From NCBI GenBank assembly GCA_900551985.1, contig URYG01000002.1, positions 1 to 40,384 on the forward strand: a stretch of DNA of 40,384 bases. Direction: 5' to 3'. The DNA comes from an uncultured Prevotella sp. GTDB taxonomy: Bacteria > Bacteroidota > Bacteroidia > Bacteroidales > Bacteroidaceae. Made by a program: the position numbers and the translations under genes. The notes below the pieces were generated by a model. That model saw only the letters and a program-made list of their open reading frames with translations, made no database searches and had not been told where the DNA came from. Positions 23,683-33,529 of the stretch are shown piece after piece; position 1 is the first letter of the stretch; every line of letters starts with the position of its first letter.

Positions 23683-23848
23683 CACCTTAAATCGGAGTAC
23701 AGGTCCATGCGTGGACTATCAAGCACTATTGGTCTAAACTGAAAGAGGTATTGAGCGAAACACCTCAAGATGTGATGCAGTAATTGATTTATGTACAAGA
23801 AAGAAAAAAAATAAGTATCAATTTTTAGTAAACAATTAAGAAACAAGG

Positions 23849-26785
23849 ATGAGAAGATTAACTCTTTTACTTGTCTCTCTTGTATTGTTGTCTATCCAAT
23901 CCGTATTGGCGCAGAGTTTCCGCGTCAAGGGTACCGTTGTGTCTGCTGAGGACAACGAACCGATGATTGGTGTGACGATTAAGCAAGAGGGTACATCAAA
24001 TGGTGTGGTCACCGATATTGACGGTAACTATACCATCGAAATTAAAGGGGCTTCGAAAGCTACGCTGGCATATTCGTATGTCGGATGTCTGACCCAGAAG
24101 CATGTAGTCAAAGAGCAGACAAACACGCTCAACATCACCCTTGCTCCTGATTCTAAGATGATGGACGAGGTTGTCGTTGTGGCGTATGGTGTGCGAAAGA
24201 AGGGAACCATTGCGGGTTCTGTTTCTGCTGTAAAGGCAGAAAAGATTGAGAATGTTCCAGCTGCCAGCTTCGACCAGGCTTTGCAGGGACAGAGTACAGG
24301 TTTGCAGGTCATCGCCTCTTCGGGTGAGCCAAGCAAGGCTGCCACTTTCCAGATCCGTGGTACCAACTCCATCAACTCTGGCAAGGCTCCTCTCTTTATT
24401 CTGGATGGTGTGCCTATCTCCAGTTCCGATTTCAATACCTTGAGTCCTAACGACATCGAGAGTATCTCGGTATTGAAAGATGCCTCTTCTACCTCTATCT
24501 ATGGTGCCCGTGCGGCAAATGGTGTGGTGGTGATTACATCTAAGCGAGGTTTGGCGATGGACAAGGCGAAGATCACGCTCCGCGCACAGTATGGTTTTTC
24601 TGAACTGGCTCAGAGTAGCTGGAAGATGATGAATACCGATGAGCGTATCCAGTTTGAAAAGGAAGTAGGATTGGATGCCGGTAAGGATTACAACCTCCTT
24701 TCAAAGGTGAATGTCAACTGGCTGGATGAGGTGTTCAACGACCGCGCTCCGCTGCAGAGCTACGAACTTTCTATCAACCGTGCTACCGACCGTTTGAATT
24801 ATTATGTTTCGGGTGGCTTCTACGACCAGGATGGTATTGCACAGAACTCAACCTTCCGCCGTTACAACATCCGTACCAATGCAGATGTCAAGGCTAGCAA
24901 GTGGTTGAAGGTAGGTACCAACACCATGGCTGCCTACGAGGAGGCTCAGCAGGCTGATGATGGTAGCTACACCACCGTGACTCCTATTTCTGCATGCCGC
25001 TTCATGTTGCCTTACTGGAATCCATACGCCAAGGATGGCAGTCTGGCTTCGCTTTCTGCAGGCAACTGGGCTGGAACCAGTGAGAACCCTATCGTCTATA
25101 TGGGCAAGAATCCTATCAGAAACAAGAAGTACAAGGTGCTCTCTACCATGTATGCCGAGGTTTATCCGATAGAGAATCTGACTATCCGTACCCAGTTTGG
25201 TGCCGATTTCACCCATTCTACAGCGTTCCTCCAGTCTTTCCCAAGTCTCTCTTCGAACAACGGACAGGGTACTGCGGCACGACAGAGCAGCGATGCCATC
25301 AACCTGACAGAGACTACCACCGCCAACTATCGCTTCAGTCTGAATGATATCCATGCATTCAACGTGATGTTGGGTCAGGAGGCAGTAAGCCATCATTCAG
25401 AGGGATTCCAGGTATATTCCAAGGGTCAGACAAGTGATCTCCTGACCAACGTATCTTCTGGTACCCGTGCCAGCCGTTGGGCAGATTCATCTTCTGATTA
25501 CTCTTATCTCTCGTTCTTTATGCGTGGCGAGTACAACTACAAGGAGCTTTACTACGCCGACTTCTCTCTGCGTACCGATGCTTCTTCACGTTTCGGTAAG
25601 GATCATCGCTGGGGTACCTTCTGGTCACTCGGTTTCATGTACAATGTGAAATCTACCAACTGGCTGAAGGATGTAAAGTGGCTCAGCTCTGCTCAGCTTG
25701 CCGTAAGTACAGGTACATCGGGTAACTCAGAGATTCCAAACTATTATCACCTGGCTTTGGTTTCCGGTGGTGCCAACTACGATGATACAGCCGGTTTCTA
25801 TCCATCTCAGAGCGGTAACGAGGAATTGGGTTGGGAGTCAACATGGGCAAACAACTTCGCGCTCCGTCTCGGCTTCTTCGACAGAATCAACTTCAGCTTC
25901 GAGGCTTACTACAAGCGTACTTCCAATATGCTGATGCGTGTTCCTGAGTCTTATACCGTTACCGGCGAGGGCTATCGCTGGAAGAACGTAGGTGTGATGG
26001 CTAACAAGGGTATCGAGTTGAGTGCTGACGGCGATGTAATCCGCACCCGCGACTTCACCTGGAATGTAAGTGCTAACGTATCTTACAACCAGAACCGCCT
26101 GAAGGAACTTTATAATGGTGTAACCGAGTATGTGAACTCAACCACTGGTTTGAAGTATGTGGTAGGTCACTCTGTAAGCGAGTTTTTCCTGAACCGTTAT
26201 GCCGGTGTGAACCCTGCAAATGGTGAGCAGCTCTGGTATGATAAGGATGGTAACGTAACCAATGAGTTCCGTGAAAGCGACAAGGTGATGACTGGCAAGA
26301 CCTATGATGCACCTTGGATGGGTGGTTTCGGTACAAGCTTCCGTTGGAAGGGCTTGCAGCTTTCTGCCCAGTTCAGCTGGATTGGTACACGCTACGTGAT
26401 CAACAACGACCGCTTCTTTGAGGAGAGTGGTGTAACCTTCGGAACTGCTTACAACCAGTCAAACCGTCTGTTGTACGACCGCTGGAAGCAGCCGGGCGAT
26501 ATTACCGATATCCCACGTTGGGGCGAGGTAACCCAGCTCGACGACCGTTTCCTGGAGAACGCATCGTTCCTCCGCATGAAGAATCTCAGTCTGTCGTATT
26601 CGTTGCCGCAGAGCTTGTTGCGCAAGACCAACTTCTTCTCAATGGTTCGCATCTACGGACAGGCACAGAACCTCTTCACCATTACCGGTTTCAACGGCTT
26701 GGATCCAGAGGTTTCATCCAATATTTACCAGGCGCAGTATCCAGCTTCACGCCAGTTTACCCTGGGTGTGGAACTGCAATTCTAA
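23849..26785 (+). CDS. SusC/RagA-family TonB-linked outer membrane transporter (second locus)
   Basis: A 978-aa TonB-dependent importer. Signal peptide residues 1-22 (ending SVLAQ) lead to a carboxypeptidase-regulatory-like domain (RVKGTVVSAEDNEPMIGVTIKQEG), the plug (MDEVVVVAYGVRKKGTIAGSV to VLKDASSTSIYGARAANGVVVIT) and a barrel ending in FTLGVELQF. It pairs with the SusD gene 20 bp downstream. No glycan-degrading gene follows; instead there are lipoproteins and a subtilisin-like protease, so peptide cargo, as for RagAB of Porphyromonas gingivalis, is more likely than carbohydrate. That specificity is inference from context. It begins the operon after a ~160-nt leader. Confidence 0.93.
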   Translation: MRRLTLLLVSLVLLSIQSVLAQSFRVKGTVVSAEDNEPMIGVTIKQEGTSNGVVTDIDGNYTIEIKGASKATLAYSYVGCLTQKHVVKEQTNTLNITLAPDSKMMDEVVVVAYGVRKKGTIAGSVSAVKAEKIENVPAASFDQALQGQSTGLQVIASSGEPSKAATFQIRGTNSINSGKAPLFILDGVPISSSDFNTLSPNDIESISVLKDASSTSIYGARAANGVVVITSKRGLAMDKAKITLRAQYGFSELAQSSWKMMNTDERIQFEKEVGLDAGKDYNLLSKVNVNWLDEVFNDRAPLQSYELSINRATDRLNYYVSGGFYDQDGIAQNSTFRRYNIRTNADVKASKWLKVGTNTMAAYEEAQQADDGSYTTVTPISACRFMLPYWNPYAKDGSLASLSAGNWAGTSENPIVYMGKNPIRNKKYKVLSTMYAEVYPIENLTIRTQFGADFTHSTAFLQSFPSLSSNNGQGTAARQSSDAINLTETTTANYRFSLNDIHAFNVMLGQEAVSHHSEGFQVYSKGQTSDLLTNVSSGTRASRWADSSSDYSYLSFFMRGEYNYKELYYADFSLRTDASSRFGKDHRWGTFWSLGFMYNVKSTNWLKDVKWLSSAQLAVSTGTSGNSEIPNYYHLALVSGGANYDDTAGFYPSQSGNEELGWESTWANNFALRLGFFDRINFSFEAYYKRTSNMLMRVPESYTVTGEGYRWKNVGVMANKGIELSADGDVIRTRDFTWNVSANVSYNQNRLKELYNGVTEYVNSTTGLKYVVGHSVSEFFLNRYAGVNPANGEQLWYDKDGNVTNEFRESDKVMTGKTYDAPWMGGFGTSFRWKGLQLSAQFSWIGTRYVINNDRFFEESGVTFGTAYNQSNRLLYDRWKQPGDITDIPRWGEVTQLDDRFLENASFLRMKNLSLSYSLPQSLLRKTNFFSMVRIYGQAQNLFTITGFNGLDPEVSSNIYQAQYPASRQFTLGVELQF

Positions 26786-26805
26786 GCTAGAAAGGAGAAA
26801 ACAAA

Positions 26806-28332
26806 ATGAATATCAGAAATATAAAGACATACATCCTGTCGGGTATCCTGACCCTCTCGCTGTCTTCCTGTCTTGACAAATATCCAGAGGATTCCATCCG
26901 CATGGATGAGGCTGTCAACAAGGTGGAAGATGTGGATAAGCTGGTGATCGGTATCTACGACAGTTTCAAGAGCAGCGCCTTGTATTCGGGCAATCTGACA
27001 ATCCTGCCAGACCTGCAGGCAGACTTCGTGTTCTGCGTAAAGGGCTACTCGAATGCCTACGGCGATATCTATCGCTGGAAGGACATCAAGGCAACCAACA
27101 CCGACATCGAATCGGTTTATGCCGACCTTTATGATGTAATCAACCGATGCAATTTCCTGCTCGACAATGTTGATAAGGTAAAGGCTGCAACTACCGATGA
27201 CAAGCAGCTTGACAAGCTGGAGCAGTATGAGGGCGAGGCTTACTTTGCACGTGCCCTGGCTTACTCAGAGCTGATCAAGTGTTTCTGCAAGGCTTACGAT
27301 AGCGATGAGCAGGCAGAGAAGGAACTCGGCGTAGTGCTCACAGAGCACTACAAGGGCGATGAGGTTCAGAAGCGAGCTACCCTGAAGGAATCATACGAAT
27401 TCGTATTGAGTGACCTCGATAAGGCTACCGAATACCTGAAGGTAGGTGATGACTTCACCGGAAGTCTCTACAACGAGATTTACTTTAATGAATATACCTG
27501 TCATGCCTTGCGTGCGCGCGTATCCTTATATATGCACAAGTACGATGATGCCATCAAGTATGCATCCAAGGTTATCGGCAGCAAGTTCTATACCCTAGAG
27601 AAGGCTTCTTCCAACACCTATTCCAGCCAGGTGAAGGATTACAAGTACATCTGGACCTATGGTGATTCACGCGAGGCTATCTGGAAGGTAGGCTTCACCG
27701 TGAACAGCTATGGTGGTGCCCTGGGTACCATCTTCGATAACTACAACTACGTAAGTTATCGTCCGGACTACGTGCCTGAGACCTGGGTTATCAACTCATT
27801 CGACAGCAACGATCTTCGTGCCGCAGCCATCTTCACTACTCGTGTAACAGGTTATGAGCACGGCTTGCAGTGGCCTTTGTTGAGCAAGTATTTCGGCGAT
27901 GCCACTTTCTTGAGCAACAACATCCTTCACGTTCACCAGCCAATGGTATTCCGCCTTGCCGAGCAGTATCTGATCCGTGCCGAGGCTTATGCGATGAAGA
28001 AGGACTACACCAAGGCAGGTAAGGATATCTCAACTCTGCGCACTGCCCGCTACTCTTCTTATGGTGGTAACACCTCTTTGAGCGAGAGCAATGCCTTGAC
28101 CGTTATCGAGTCGGAGCGTGTGAAGGAACTCTATATGGAAGGCTTCCGCCTGAACGACCTGAAGCGTTGGCACAAGGGATTCAGCCGTAAGGTGAGTGAC
28201 CAGCCAGCAGCCAACTTCGTACAGAGTAGCCTGAAGGTAGAAAAGGACGCCCCACTCTTCGTATGGCCTATCCCACAGCATGAGCTGGAGGCACCGGGTT
28301 CGGAGATTGAGCCTAATGAAAGTAACAAATAA
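26806..28332 (+). CDS. SusD/RagB-family surface lipoprotein (second locus)
   Basis: A 508-aa lipoprotein, lipobox LSSC (Cys22) followed by LDKYPEDS, the usual SusD/RagB start. The alpha-helical TPR region carries the family block EAYFARALAYSELIKCF, and the C-terminal signature ELYMEGFRLNDLKRWHKGF is present, with PIPQHELEAPGSEI close to the end. As the lid of the adjacent SusC barrel it should bind the imported ligand at the cell surface. It is 20 bp after the SusC stop and 15 bp before the next gene, so translational coupling within one message is likely. Confidence 0.92.
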   Translation: MNIRNIKTYILSGILTLSLSSCLDKYPEDSIRMDEAVNKVEDVDKLVIGIYDSFKSSALYSGNLTILPDLQADFVFCVKGYSNAYGDIYRWKDIKATNTDIESVYADLYDVINRCNFLLDNVDKVKAATTDDKQLDKLEQYEGEAYFARALAYSELIKCFCKAYDSDEQAEKELGVVLTEHYKGDEVQKRATLKESYEFVLSDLDKATEYLKVGDDFTGSLYNEIYFNEYTCHALRARVSLYMHKYDDAIKYASKVIGSKFYTLEKASSNTYSSQVKDYKYIWTYGDSREAIWKVGFTVNSYGGALGTIFDNYNYVSYRPDYVPETWVINSFDSNDLRAAAIFTTRVTGYEHGLQWPLLSKYFGDATFLSNNILHVHQPMVFRLAEQYLIRAEAYAMKKDYTKAGKDISTLRTARYSSYGGNTSLSESNALTVIESERVKELYMEGFRLNDLKRWHKGFSRKVSDQPAANFVQSSLKVEKDAPLFVWPIPQHELEAPGSEIEPNESNK

Positions 28333-28347
28333 AATAAGGAGACGATC

Positions 28348-29250
28348 ATGAAGAAAATAATGATGGGATGTTTGGCAGCCGTGGCTGTACTCATCGCTCT
28401 TGCGAGCTGTTCGCAGGATTATACCACCTATTCGGGTCCAAGTCATATCATGTTCTCTGATACGCTCTATCAGTATGCCGTGCAGGAAACCAACGAGGTT
28501 TTCAATGTTCCTGTTTCGGCTACCGAGAAGGTTGATTACGACCGCACCTTCGGCGTGGAGGTTGTTGATAAGCAGAGCAATGCCATCGAGGGACAGCACT
28601 ATCGCATCCTCAACAACACCGTTACAATCAAGGCGGGCGAGATGGTAGGAAACGTGCAGATTCAGGGTATCTATGATAACATCGGCAAGACCGACTCTCT
28701 GGGCTTCACCCTGAAGCTGGTGATTCCGGAGAAGTATAACTGGACAGAGCTTTACAAGGACTACACCCACGTGGTGATGCAGAAGTCTTGTCCTTTCGAT
28801 ATCCACAACTTCTCTGGCTGGTGCATGGTAACATCTACCTTCTATAGCCAGTACTTGAACAACGTAACCAACCGTCTGATCAAGACCGAGGTAGTGGAAG
28901 GCGAGGAGAATACCGTGCTGCTGAAGGATGTTTACTACAAGGGCTACAACCTGAAGTTGAAGTTCAATACCGATAACATCCTGGAACCAAAGGTAGAGAT
29001 GGACGATCAGATAGCTGGTGAAACCGGTGAGGCGTTCGGCACCATCTATGGAGATGGCAAGTTGCGCATCAGCCAGCCATCTTTCTACACCTCTTATTAT
29101 AATACCTGCCAGAACTATGTATTGCAGTATGTCACCATGAGTGTTGACAACAAGGATGGTTCATCCTTCGGCACCGTGGGCACCTTCATCACCATGTATG
29201 AATGGATCAGCGATGCAGAGGCAGAGAAATTAAAAGAACAAGGATATTAA
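28348..29250 (+). CDS. Lipoprotein with Calx-beta-like N-terminal domain (DUF4984-like)
   Basis: A 300-aa lipoprotein, lipobox LASC (Cys21, then SQDYTTYSGPSHIMFSD). Residues ~35-135 look like the Calx-beta/DUF4843-type beta sandwich found downstream of many SusD genes (FNVPVSATEKVDYDRTFGVEVV, ..NAIEGQHYRIL.., ..GFTLKLVIPE..). The C-terminal half (about 150-290) is a beta-rich domain I compare, from memory only, with DUF4984. Its position directly after SusD suggests an accessory surface ligand-binding protein of the complex. No catalytic motif is visible. Confidence 0.7.
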   Translation: MKKIMMGCLAAVAVLIALASCSQDYTTYSGPSHIMFSDTLYQYAVQETNEVFNVPVSATEKVDYDRTFGVEVVDKQSNAIEGQHYRILNNTVTIKAGEMVGNVQIQGIYDNIGKTDSLGFTLKLVIPEKYNWTELYKDYTHVVMQKSCPFDIHNFSGWCMVTSTFYSQYLNNVTNRLIKTEVVEGEENTVLLKDVYYKGYNLKLKFNTDNILEPKVEMDDQIAGETGEAFGTIYGDGKLRISQPSFYTSYYNTCQNYVLQYVTMSVDNKDGSSFGTVGTFITMYEWISDAEAEKLKEQGY

Positions 29251-29267
29251 AAACAGAATAAAGTAAA

Positions 29268-30833
29268 ATGAAAACATTGATTTCAAAATATTGGCTCGTA
29301 CTCATGGCGCTGGTTTCAGTGACCCTGTTCACTGCTTGTTCCAGCGATGACGACGATGCCGTAAACCCTGTGTTCCCACAGGTACAGACTATCGCAGGTG
29401 CAGCTGGCGACGAGTTGGACTTCACCTTCGATGCCAACGAGAACTGGAGCCTCACTTCTTCTGCCATCTGGTGTAAGCTTGTGCAGGGCGAGAATGCTGA
29501 TGCCTTCGTGCTCAATGGTACAGCAGGCAAGCAGACCCTCAAGGTAAAGATTACGGCAGATGATGCCAGCAAGGATATGAGCGTGGCTCAGCTCTTCCTG
29601 ACCATGGGTGGTCAGAAGGTTGCCATCGCTGAGGTAAAGCGTTCGGCTGCCGGCTATGAGCTCAAGGTTTACGATGAGTTGGGCAACGATATCACCGAGA
29701 CAGGTATTACCGTTGGTTACAAGGATATCGCAGGTCAGCCTATCTACAACAAGTTCTCTGTCAAGGCAAACTATCGTTTTGCTGTTACCAACACTCCTGC
29801 CTGGGTAGAGTTGGAAGGCGGCTTCCTGGTAGGTACACCTAACAAGCCAGCCGTAGGCGGTGCAGCCTTCAAGGAGAACCAGGGCGTGAGCGCCAAGTAT
29901 GCCATTGCCAAGGATGCCAACTACACCGTTACCTTCTCTTCTGAGGATGGCAAGGCTGCCGTTACCGTACCGGTTATCTATAATGGTATGACCACCAACA
30001 CCATGGATGTTACATATCCTACCGCTTCACAGTGGGCAGTATGGAATGTATCTCTGGATGGCAAGGTATTCACCCAGAACGGTTCAAGTCTGAATGGCGA
30101 GACCACCAATGCGTTTACTTTCCACAACTTCGTTCCTTTTACCCTCAAGACCTTTGGTGATGCTTATCAGCTGGTAGTCTTCGAGAACAAGGAGAATGGT
30201 TTGTTCGAGGATGCTTCCGGCGCTGTTCAGTTGCTGGGCGAGAAGGGGGATGTGAAGCTCACGGTCGCTCCATTGGGCAGCGGAAGCCGTGAGTTCCTGG
30301 TCTATGCATTGCCACAGAGCGTATTCGAGAGTCTGGAGAATGGACTCGACGGAATGCTGGAGGATGACTTCATGACCGTGAAGAGCGATTACGACCGTTA
30401 CTTCCTGATGGACATCGTACAGAAGGAGGACAAGAAGGGCGAGTCAGCTGTTACTGCTCCTATCGTAACCAGCATGGGTATGGAGGCAGATTGCGCCTTG
30501 ACAAGCAATGAAGACTATAAAATGTATGCCGAGGGCTTCTTCAGCTATACAGGCAACGAGGTATTCGAGTCAACTGTTTATGGTGGCTATGTAGCCATCT
30601 ATCCACAGATCGACGGATGGAATCCTGGTGATGGTGCCTCTGTTGTGATTTATGATGGTGCAGGCAAGATGATGGATACCTACGAGGTAGGACAGGACGA
30701 GAAGGGCATCTATGTAGGAATGAACGTAGATGGACTCGCATTCCCTATCTTCGCAGGATTCAACGATGCCCAGGGCGCTTGCAAGCGTGTAGTCTTTATC
30801 AATAATATGGGATTTAGAAGCAAGAGAAAGTAA
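29268..30833 (+). CDS. Surface lipoprotein with BACON-like domain
   Basis: A 521-aa lipoprotein (lipobox FTAC, Cys24) with a strongly acidic mature start, CSSDDDDAV, which resembles the lipoprotein export signal that sends Bacteroidota lipoproteins to the surface. Residues ~35-125 resemble a BACON/Ig-like beta sandwich (LDFTFDANENWSLTSSAIWCKL). The rest is beta-rich without a catalytic motif that I recognise; a DUF5003-type assignment is possible but uncertain. The stop codon overlaps the ATG of the next gene by one base (TAATG), so the two are probably translationally coupled. Confidence 0.7.
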   Translation: MKTLISKYWLVLMALVSVTLFTACSSDDDDAVNPVFPQVQTIAGAAGDELDFTFDANENWSLTSSAIWCKLVQGENADAFVLNGTAGKQTLKVKITADDASKDMSVAQLFLTMGGQKVAIAEVKRSAAGYELKVYDELGNDITETGITVGYKDIAGQPIYNKFSVKANYRFAVTNTPAWVELEGGFLVGTPNKPAVGGAAFKENQGVSAKYAIAKDANYTVTFSSEDGKAAVTVPVIYNGMTTNTMDVTYPTASQWAVWNVSLDGKVFTQNGSSLNGETTNAFTFHNFVPFTLKTFGDAYQLVVFENKENGLFEDASGAVQLLGEKGDVKLTVAPLGSGSREFLVYALPQSVFESLENGLDGMLEDDFMTVKSDYDRYFLMDIVQKEDKKGESAVTAPIVTSMGMEADCALTSNEDYKMYAEGFFSYTGNEVFESTVYGGYVAIYPQIDGWNPGDGASVVIYDGAGKMMDTYEVGQDEKGIYVGMNVDGLAFPIFAGFNDAQGACKRVVFINNMGFRSKRK

Positions 30834-33508
30834 TGAAGAAATTCAAAAGATATAGCAAGGCATTCCTGTTGCTCCTGGTTGCAATGATGACCCTGGTAGT
30901 GACAAGCTGCTCCGATGATAACACCGAGGGCTGGGACGGCACATACGGTTATGTGCAGTTCATGCTCTCCAAGAAGGTTTCGTCGAGAGCCACCCGTGCC
31001 GCTGCCATCGATAAGCTTGAGAAGCTCGGCGATGCCAAGAAGATCAAGGTGGTGATGGAGCATGACGGTACAACCGTATCGCAGACATTGTCGCTCAATG
31101 CCTACAATGCCGAGAATGCGGAGTATGGATTGAGAAGTGATAAGCTGCAGCTGGCATCTGGTTCTTACACCATCATCGGTTTCTATCTCTATGATGCCGT
31201 AGATGAGGAGCTGCTTGCCTCTTCTGCAGGCGAGACCTTTACTGTTGTGGGAGGTGGCCTGACCAAGCAGGACCTGATGGTGGAGACCGTAGAGCGTGGT
31301 AAGGTGCAGTTTGACCTCATCAAGCAGTGGGAGAAGACCCGTGCCGGAAACCAGGAGTATCTCTTCTCCAGCATCCGCATGATTGATGTGAGCGTAACCA
31401 ACCTCTTCACCCGTGAGACCTTCACCTTCGCCAACCTGAAGGTGAAATACAAGGAGGGAAGCAAGGAGAATCAGAATCCGGACAACGAAGACGATAAGTA
31501 TATGGATGTGGCTACTGCCCATTGCGATTCTACCGTATGGCTCCCGGCAGGTACCTATCAGGTTACCTCTTATACTACATACGGCAAGACCGGTGCGGTG
31601 AAGACTACCTACGAGACTCAGCCGGTAAAGGGCGAGGCTTTCGTGGTAACCGACAACAAGCTTACCGACAATGCCCAGGTGCCTATCCTCCTCTCTGAGA
31701 CCAAGGAATACATCAAGGACTACAAGGCATTGAAGGCTATCTGGGAATCTCTGCAGGGCAAGGACTGGAGCTTCTATGGTGATGCTACCTTCCACGGTGC
31801 CAACTGGAACTTCAACAAGGAGCTTGATATGTGGGGTGAGCAGCCTGGCGTTACGCTTAACAGCAATGGCCGTGTCATCGGTCTGGTCATCGCTGGCTTT
31901 GGTGCCAAGGGTATCGTGCCTGATGCCATCGGTCAGCTGACTGAACTCCAGGTGTTGAACTTCGGTTCGCACGACGAGAAGATCGGTGCCAACCTCTTCT
32001 CCGACTACGATGCCAGCAAGTTGAGTGCCGCTCATAAGATGGCAATGCGTCATGATTATGAGAACAAGTTCCTGAAGTACGACCCACGTGCCCATATGTC
32101 GGAGATGATCGTGGAGAGTTTCAACTCTGATAGCAAGAATGCCAAGAACATCATCAAGAAGGATTCCAGAATCCAGCTGAAGGATGCCCAGATTGGTTTG
32201 ACTACCAACAAGATTACAGGTATCTCGAAGGCAATCTATCGTCTGACCAAGATGCAGCAGTTCTATATCGGTAACTCACCAATCACTGCGGATGAGGTTT
32301 GTACCAAGTTCTATGATGATGAGAATTCAGAGTACCATCGCTTTGCAGAGGAATATACCGAGGAGGCATGGGACAAGATGACCACTCTCACCGACCTGGA
32401 GCTTTACAACTGCCCTAAGCTGACCCGCCTGCCGGATGTGTACTACAACCTGCCGAATATCCAGGCGTTCAACCTGGCACGTAACAAGGGTATCAAGGCT
32501 GCGCAGCTGCGTGACGACTGGGAGCAGATGGCAACCAGCAAGATAGGTAAGACCCTGCAGATTCTCTACCTGAGCTACAACAACCTGGAAGAGTTCCCTG
32601 CAACATGGGCACTCCGCAACATGGTGAAGCTGGGCTTGCTCGACCTTGCCAACAACAATATCAAGAAGGTACATCCATTCACCAAGGAGGTTATGCTTTC
32701 ATCACTCTATCTCAACAATAACCAGATAGAGGAGATTCCTGCCGACCTGTGCGGTTTCTCAGAGAACACAGAGAGTCTGAACTTCTCTTATAACAAGTTG
32801 AAGAAGATCCCGAACATCTTCGATGCAAGCTCTGTACACGTGATGGGTTCTGTAGATTTCTCCAACAATGAGATTTCGGGTGTGGATGACGCAGGCGGTT
32901 ACAAGGGTATCAATGCCTCAACCGTATCGCTTGCCAACAACAAGTTCAGCAAGTTCCCTTCAGAGCTGATTGCTGCCGGTTCGCCAATCATCACCCTCGA
33001 TCTGAGCGGCAACCAGATGACCAGCATCCCTAAGGGTTCCATCAAGGGTAAGTATGCTTATCTCTTGCAGGTGATGGACTTCCGCTTTAACAAGTTGACA
33101 TCTCTCTCTAACGACTTCTTGAGCGATAACATGCCATACATCACCAACATCGACTTGAGCTACAACTGCTTCAGCGAGGTTCCTACCCAGCCATTGAATA
33201 GTGCCAACCTGCGTGCGTTCGGTATCAACCATCAGCGTGATGCCCAGGGCAACCGTCCTCTCCGCACATGGCCAACAGGTATCACCAAGTGCCCAAGCCT
33301 GATTCAGTTCCAGATTGGTTCCAACGATATCCGTAAGGTGGATGAGACATTGACCTCTCACATGTATATCCTGAACATCTCAGACAACCCTAACATCTCT
33401 ATCGATGTAACCAGCGTCTGCGCATACATCAAGGCAGGTATGTACAAGTTGTTCTATGACAAGACCCAGGACATCCGTGGCTGCGATGCATTGGATCTCG
33501 AAAATTAA
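30833..33508 (+). CDS. Leucine-rich-repeat surface lipoprotein (DUF4458-like)
   Basis: An 891-aa lipoprotein (lipobox VTSC, Cys26, then SDDNTEGWDG). The first ~300 residues form a beta-rich region (similar, from memory, to DUF4458) containing SSRATRAAAI just after the N-terminus. From about residue 315 there are leucine-rich repeats, clearest between ~580 and 800: ILYLSYNNLEEFP, LDLANNNIKKVH, LYLNNNQIEEIP, LNFSYNKLKKIP, LDLSGNQMTSIP, IDLSYNCFSEVP. LRR solenoids bind proteins, so adhesion or capture of a protein substrate is the simplest guess. ATG 30833 overlaps the upstream stop codon. No enzymatic motif is seen. Confidence 0.82.
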   Translation: MKKFKRYSKAFLLLLVAMMTLVVTSCSDDNTEGWDGTYGYVQFMLSKKVSSRATRAAAIDKLEKLGDAKKIKVVMEHDGTTVSQTLSLNAYNAENAEYGLRSDKLQLASGSYTIIGFYLYDAVDEELLASSAGETFTVVGGGLTKQDLMVETVERGKVQFDLIKQWEKTRAGNQEYLFSSIRMIDVSVTNLFTRETFTFANLKVKYKEGSKENQNPDNEDDKYMDVATAHCDSTVWLPAGTYQVTSYTTYGKTGAVKTTYETQPVKGEAFVVTDNKLTDNAQVPILLSETKEYIKDYKALKAIWESLQGKDWSFYGDATFHGANWNFNKELDMWGEQPGVTLNSNGRVIGLVIAGFGAKGIVPDAIGQLTELQVLNFGSHDEKIGANLFSDYDASKLSAAHKMAMRHDYENKFLKYDPRAHMSEMIVESFNSDSKNAKNIIKKDSRIQLKDAQIGLTTNKITGISKAIYRLTKMQQFYIGNSPITADEVCTKFYDDENSEYHRFAEEYTEEAWDKMTTLTDLELYNCPKLTRLPDVYYNLPNIQAFNLARNKGIKAAQLRDDWEQMATSKIGKTLQILYLSYNNLEEFPATWALRNMVKLGLLDLANNNIKKVHPFTKEVMLSSLYLNNNQIEEIPADLCGFSENTESLNFSYNKLKKIPNIFDASSVHVMGSVDFSNNEISGVDDAGGYKGINASTVSLANNKFSKFPSELIAAGSPIITLDLSGNQMTSIPKGSIKGKYAYLLQVMDFRFNKLTSLSNDFLSDNMPYITNIDLSYNCFSEVPTQPLNSANLRAFGINHQRDAQGNRPLRTWPTGITKCPSLIQFQIGSNDIRKVDETLTSHMYILNISDNPNISIDVTSVCAYIKAGMYKLFYDKTQDIRGCDALDLEN

Positions 33509-33529
33509 ACTATAAGGAAGTAAGATAAT

